From: Ulota crispa
Lineage: Eukaryota; Streptophyta; Bryopsida; Orthotrichales; Orthotrichaceae
Assembly: GCA_963920765.1 (NCBI GenBank)
Contig: OY987242.1
Coordinates: forward strand, 15,710,002-15,774,001
Reading direction: 5' to 3'
DNA length: 64,000 nucleotides
Shown: one piece after another, positions 59,101 to 64,000 of the stretch
How the letters are laid out: every line of letters begins with the position of its first letter
Numbering within the stretch: the stretch's first letter is position 1
Translations under genes and position numbers: made by a program
The notes under the pieces: model-generated
Database searches by the model: none
Seen by the model: the letters and a program-made list of their open reading frames with translations, nothing else
What the model was told of the DNA's origin: nothing

Positions 59101-62059
59101 TACAGTAAATTCTTCACGGGGAAATAAGTACTTTGGAGACTGCACCACCCTGAAGACAACACGCTGTCTGATTCCTGCGAACAAAGAGGCCGGATCAGAT
59201 ACTGCAACTGATGTGAACACCTGGCGGCCTCCATCTCAGGTTTGGCTTCTGCTTGTGTACTACAATTAGAGCCGTCCCATTGAAATCTCATGAAATCTTA
59301 ACCTGATTGGCCGAAAGCTGAAAATTAGGACTTGTAAGTCACGTTTTGATTCACTTGGAAATATCTACATGACAGCATTTTTTTGGAAGTTTTGGTGCCT
59401 AGAAGGTGGGACTCTGCCCAAGAGTTGGGTTGAGCAAAAACGGAAACCCGACTTTGAGTCCACGTCTCAACTTGCTTAAAGTATTCAAAGCTTTCTTTTA
59501 TATTTCATTTTTCCCTTCACAACCAATTACTGCACCCCCGGAGTAACCTAATTTTGGATTTACATGAATGTGCAAATCATACTAGTACAAGAATTTATAC
59601 TATTCAAGGCAAACTTAGCATAACAAAAATGTTTTTTCTCCGAATGTTCGAATACTTTATTAGCACAGCAGATTCATCACTTGACCTTGCTGTAATGAAT
59701 GTCCTCGTCCCCTTTTCTAGGGTGATGGCCAACCCACAGTACCTCGTGGCACTTTTTGGAATCTTCATTTATTTTGCATCAAACCTGCAACAGTAGTATA
59801 CTATATTCATACATATTGGCACATAACTGAAATACTTATTCAATAATTAAGATACTACACAAGTTATTCAATTACTTTGTCTCACAATAATAATGCTAAC
59901 TTGCATTAATTCAAGAAATATGCGATCTAATTCCAGAATTAGGTGAATTTGCAAGGGTTACTAATAAATTAGTTCACAGTAATATAGGTTAAATCAATAT
60001 ATTATGAGTTGCAAGTCTTTAAATATTATCTCAAATAGTGTGACTCAAGTAGTCAAAGTCCTAAAGAAATTTTTGCTAGCACGTAGCTCAACTAGAGAGT
60101 GTGTGAAGGATGCCATGTTACAAAGGCTTTGTCATCAAGTTGTTACTTGAGGAGTGGCAAAATTTTGTGAGCAAAACCTTACTTGAAGAACAACGACCAA
60201 AGGCATGCCACATTGTCATACCAATTAGGTAAAATTCACCTGAATTAGTGCAAAGAGATATTGCACTATCTAAGTCTTCCATTAATTGAAATAACTTGTG
60301 TAGTATATCTTCACAATAATTACGTGTCAAATCCAAAAGCAATGTGAGAGTGAATTGCAGTCTTCAAATAAGGGATATAGTATTTTGAACGGTGGCATGA
60401 TGTCTTTATGTGCTCCTTTTACTCGAGATAGAAGTAAAAAAACTTGTGCTCATGAACTCAGAGTTTTTTTCAGTTATTACGTTAAACACACTAATCATTG
60501 TCAACTGACTTGAAATTTGTAAGCTTTTATCACACATAGAACAAGACTAACAAGGAAATCTTCCCAGGTAAGAGGAGATATAGCACGGGCAGTATTTTAC
60601 ATGGCAGTTCGTTATGGGATTGAGCAACCTTCCGGCAACCTCAACCTCCAGCTTTCGGATTCTCCTAGTGTTGGTATGTACCCCGTGTTCTTTTTCTCGC
60701 ATAACCTATGCATTTGTTGCCACGTCATCATTTACCAACAACCCCATTAAAAAATAGATGCTTAGTATTGTCCAATACCATTTGTATTATTATAAACCTA
60801 AATCCAAGGAGTAGATTACAATGAATCAAATTAAACACTATTCTAATGAATCAAGTGAAATGTCTATCTTTGAAGTGCTATGACAGTGTTACGTCTACAA
60901 GCATAATGCTTAATATGCCTAGTTCTCTTCAAGCATAATGCCTAATAGGCTAATTTCTTACTGTTAAACACCTCAACCAACCAAAACTAGGGCATATTAA
61001 GCATCTGTTGGGCTGCTCGCCCCTTTTGCAGACATTGCAATTTTTTACTAATTGCAAATGCTTGAAACACTTGGCATTTTCTTGCTCTCAAATTCCATGA
61101 CTTATGCAAAGATAATTTCTTTGCAAAAGGCTTTTGGTCAGCACCTAAAATTTCAAGCGGCAATGTTGTTTGTCTCCGTACCTTTCTTTTCAAATAGAGT
61201 AAGCTCATTATTGGTCATTCTAGAGGGCAAACCACAATGAATCAATTTAAACATCTTATTTTTGAAGGTATCTTGACAGAGTGTTTGGGTATAATATCTA
61301 CCTGTTTTTTAGATTTTGGTGTTTAAATCCAACCAAATCTAGGCATAGTAGTCATATGTCATGCTACTCATCAGTGTTGCAAACTTTGCAATTGTTTACT
61401 ACTTGCAAATGTTGCAGCACTTGGAAGTTCTTCTTCTTGTCACATTCCGGGGCCTTTGCAAAGATAATTTCTGTGCAAAAATCTCAAGCAGTAGTGCCAT
61501 TTGTGTTTCTCATCACATGCCGTAGATGCTTGAGAAACATGCTCATTTTTTTATAATACGCGTTATTCACTAAATTGGGAAAAACACTTTCCTAGAACGT
61601 ATTTTGGGAATACTAAATTTTGTATTTGTGAGAATATTTTGCTGATTTGAAGTGAATATTTTGATAATTTTTGTAAGGTGTTTCATCATTGATGTAAGGT
61701 CTTGAAAGAAATCATCATAATATTCACTCTAAATCACCTAAAAACTCTTAAAAATGAAAAATTCAAAAGTCCCAATATGTAAGCTTTTTCCCATTTTAAT
61801 GAATAATGTATGTTATACATTTTTGAACTTGTGGAGTAACTTGGGTACAGGAAATGCAACCATGGGTTTACTCTCGACTCTTCTGGAATGGAACAACGTG
61901 GACCCACCCTCGCCCTCAGAGGTGCTCAGGAATACCAGGGTGTGCTCTTTGTACCAAGGCAACCGCAACCCTTTTGTTGACCACCCGGAGTTTGCTTCAG
62001 ATATCTGGGGTCCCGGAGTTGCTAATGAATTTTTTTCCAACAAGCAAGGCCCAGACTAA
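56157..62059 (+). CDS. Endonuclease I (EndA/Vvn family) with plastid-type targeting region
   Basis: Exons 56157-56410, 56950-57187, 57804-57868, 57972-58036, 58881-58970, 59106-59239, 60568-60673 and 61851-62059 close in frame to 386 residues. Residues 1 to about 85 are Ser/Arg-rich and transit-peptide-like. Residues about 96-113 are hydrophobic (KWMLVLAVTVSINFFM), followed by ATA (120-122), a signal-peptidase-like site. The nuclease domain follows: YYGQASGLKG (134-143), AQVWNALKILDAAD, VDIYSLKRLP, WNREHLWPRSYG (E209, H210), FTDVHNLRPADVN, VNSSRGNKYFG (N239/N244), RGDIARAVFYMAVRYG, LLEWNNVDPPSPSEVLRN, QGNRNPFVDHPEFASDIW. These match the His-Me finger endonuclease I family of bacterial periplasmic and secreted enzymes, with E-H and N as metal and catalytic residues. 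All key residues are present, so it should be active on DNA and possibly RNA. Confidence 0.93.
56489..56813. mobile_element. Mutator-like MITE in endonuclease intron 1, 9-bp TSD TTGTTGCAA
   Basis: Ends GGGAAAATTTCATGGATACC and GGTATCCATGAAATTTTCCC are perfect inverted repeats. The exact duplication TTGTTGCAA lies at 56480-56488 and 56814-56822. The arms extend about 95 bp (AAATTGCACAAATACCCTTG inward). Confidence 0.95.
60960..61530. repeat. Intronic duplication within the endonuclease gene
   Basis: Two related segments in intron 7 (about 60960-61210 and 61320-61530) share CACTTGGCATTTTCTT-like, TGCAAAGATAATTTCT and GCAAAA blocks in the same order. Non-coding. Confidence 0.55.
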
Positions 62060-63191
62060 GACGGGGTATTCCTCTTGTACTACTCCGAGGATATTATTTG
62101 CGTCATTTTTAAAGCTTTTGTTAAGAATGTGCTTTTCTTAGTTGATTAAAATAGAGCTAATTTGGAGATTTCACTTGGGATAGATACGAGAGCCAAAGTT
62201 TGTTGATATCACATCCTGGTGTGTATGTATGAGTTTCGTATACAATTTTAAAGCTGACAATCCCCAATTTCATTTAAGATCAGTACACTAGTGATAAAAT
62301 TTAGTGTTAGAGCGTCTCTAGTGCAGCTTGTAAATTGCTCCGATACACATCAAAATGGATGCAGAGCAACCCCTTTGCTCAAGTCAAAGCAGCCATATTT
62401 TGTGAATGTTTCTAGCCCTTCAAACCACCCTCCAAGATTGAGTTTCCATGAACTTTTACTTAAGTATACGCCTTGATGTCTTGATTGGTTGATTGCATGT
62501 TTGCTAGGTAGGTGTAATGAGGGTGATTGGATCCCTTGGAAATAAAAGTGGAATGAACCTGTATTATGATGGGGGCATGGAGTGGATTGGACTTGGGATG
62601 GTCTTATTGTACCTGTAGTGTTGTTTATCCTATCATGTAACTCACTCTAATTCTCACTTAGTTGATGGTTGATTTTCATGTTGGATACTACTTTAGTGCA
62701 AGCATAGCTATTTTTGTATCAATTTGGGTTTTGTGATGGAAAGTCAATTGACAATTAGTGTTTGTGTTGACATTTAAGGTTGGAGTTTGTAATTAGTATT
62801 GTAATAACTAAATTTTGTTATTAGTGTAGTTATAATTTGTCTAAATCAAAATTTGATCACTTATGCAATTTTTTATTTGACAAACATGGTTTCCATCCAA
62901 AGATCATTAGTCATAATTTGTTGAGGTCAAATCTTGATCATTATGTATGAGTTTGTTTTGTAGTTTTAAATTTGACAATCATCATTTCATTCAAAGATCA
63001 ATAGTTGTAGATGTCTAGCTAAATCTTGTTGACACCACTTGCTAGTTGAAGGGTCAATTAGGAGTTTGAATGAATGAGGGTTGCTTTATACTTGTAGTCA
63101 AGGTTGTTTTGGAGCTTGAGTAGGTCTTAATCTTAGCAGAGAGCAAGGGTACAAATGCCTCAAACAAAAGAACCAAAACCAAAAAAACAAA
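62060..63191. other. 3' flank of endonuclease gene
   Basis: Probable 3' UTR then AT-rich intergenic DNA. Partial self-similarity (CATCATTTCATTCAAAGATC-type phrases near 62270, 62890 and 62985). No gene seen. Confidence 0.4.
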
Positions 63192-63517
63192 GGGAAAATT
63201 TGATGGACACCCTTGGAGTTTGCAGTATTTGTTTAGATGCTCTTGCTTTTTCAGAAATTGCACAAATACCCTTGGACCATTATTTTGAGGCGTGGATTTT
63301 GTTGTGCACGTCACTTCTTTCTTCCTTTGTGTGCACGTTGCTTCTTTCTTGTTATGTTATACTCCCTACTTCAACATTGGTCATGATGAAAGTGACATGC
63401 ACAATTGAACAAACGTCTAAAATTAATGGTCCAAGGGTAATTGTGCAATTTCTGAAAAACCAAGGGCATTTACACATTGAATATTTCAAACCAAGGATAT
63501 CCATCAAATTTTCTCAA
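63192..63517. mobile_element. Mutator-like MITE, copy 3 of the GGGAAAATTT family
   Basis: GGGAAAATTTGATGGACACC at the left, GGATATCCATCAAATTTTCTC at the right. The interior (CAGAAATTGCACAAATACCC) matches the intron copy at 56489. A-rich flanks (AAAAACAAA, AAAAATAAA) fit an eroded 9-bp duplication. Confidence 0.8.
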
Positions 63518-63544
63518 AAATAAAACACAAAACCAAATAGAAAT

Positions 63545-63565
63545 TTAACCCCTAAATGCCAAACA
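63545..63565 (+). mobile_element. TTAA/CCC element left end, unpaired in window
   Basis: TTAA-CCCCTAAATGCC matches the family terminus. A second left end (TTAA-CCCCAAAACGACCC) is at 63943. Neither has a right end before 64000. Confidence 0.45.
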
Positions 63566-64000
63566 TGACATTTTTTGATCATCGGCTTCAAAAAGACACT
63601 ATGTGTGGAATGAAAAAGCTACTTTTGCATCTGATTTTTTTCAAAAGTGATCATAAACACATGGTTTGTTGTGGAAGGCAAAAAACAACCTCATTGAAAG
63701 CACTCATATTTCTTTGTAAATCAAATTGTGAGAAAATTTAGAGTCACAATATTGGGTCCCAAGCTATCCTTGATTGCAATTTTCATGAGGTTAGCATGCA
63801 CTATTGGCTTTTGCAAGTTTTAGAAACAATAATATAGGAGGGCACCTGTCATAATACTATAGAAGTCTAGTTAAAACAATGTAGAAGCCTTGTCAAAACA
63901 TTGTAGAAGTTATCAAGCAAACTGCGGTCACCAACTCGACATTTAACCCCAAAACGACCCTGAGGACAGAATGAGTCCTTGACCAAATTTTGAAGTTAAA

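Overview
The window looks like nuclear DNA of a land plant, most likely a bryophyte or another seed-free lineage. All five intact multi-exon genes use GT-AG introns. One of them is an LHCB3-type light-harvesting protein, a land-plant marker. The inserted mitochondrial fragments resemble bryophyte mtDNA in the rps3 N-terminus. The species cannot be named from the sequence. Exons are GC-rich islands in very AT-rich intergenic DNA.

Layout. 0.4-3.6 kb (+): decayed XS/coiled-coil/XH gene of the IDN2/FDM type (RNA-directed DNA methylation). 6.9-8.4 kb (+): GT62 (Anp1/Mnn9-type) Golgi mannosyltransferase-like gene, two exons. 11.3-12.6 kb (-): LHCB3, three exons. 13-26 kb: dense short inverted-repeat transposons around one small charged-protein gene (20.8-21.3 kb). 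26.3-30.9 kb (-): ten-exon alpha/beta-hydrolase lipase-like gene. 31-49 kb: gene desert of MITEs, a 600-bp tandem duplication and a composite mitochondrial insertion (tRNA-like, nad5, rps3 pieces). 51.1-53.3 kb (+): RING-H2 protein gene lacking an obvious ATG. 55.5-55.8 kb (-): BolA-like gene. 56.2-62.1 kb (+): eight-exon gene for an endonuclease I (EndA/Vvn) homologue, divergent from BolA. The last 2 kb hold more MITE sequence.

The most striking feature is the transposon content. At least eleven non-autonomous elements have TTAA (or a one-base variant) followed by CCC at one end and GGG followed by TTAA at the other, as expected for piggyBac-like transposons. Mutator-like MITEs with exact 9-bp target duplications, CACTA hairpins with exact 3-bp duplications, and several TA-flanked families are also present. 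No transposase gene was found, so these are passengers.

The genes do not form an operon-like unit. The functional themes are plastid biology (LHCB3; probably BolA and the endonuclease), glycosylation, lipid hydrolysis and ubiquitination. Exon joins were worked out by hand: reading phase closes through every junction of the GT62, LHCB3, hydrolase, RING and endonuclease models.
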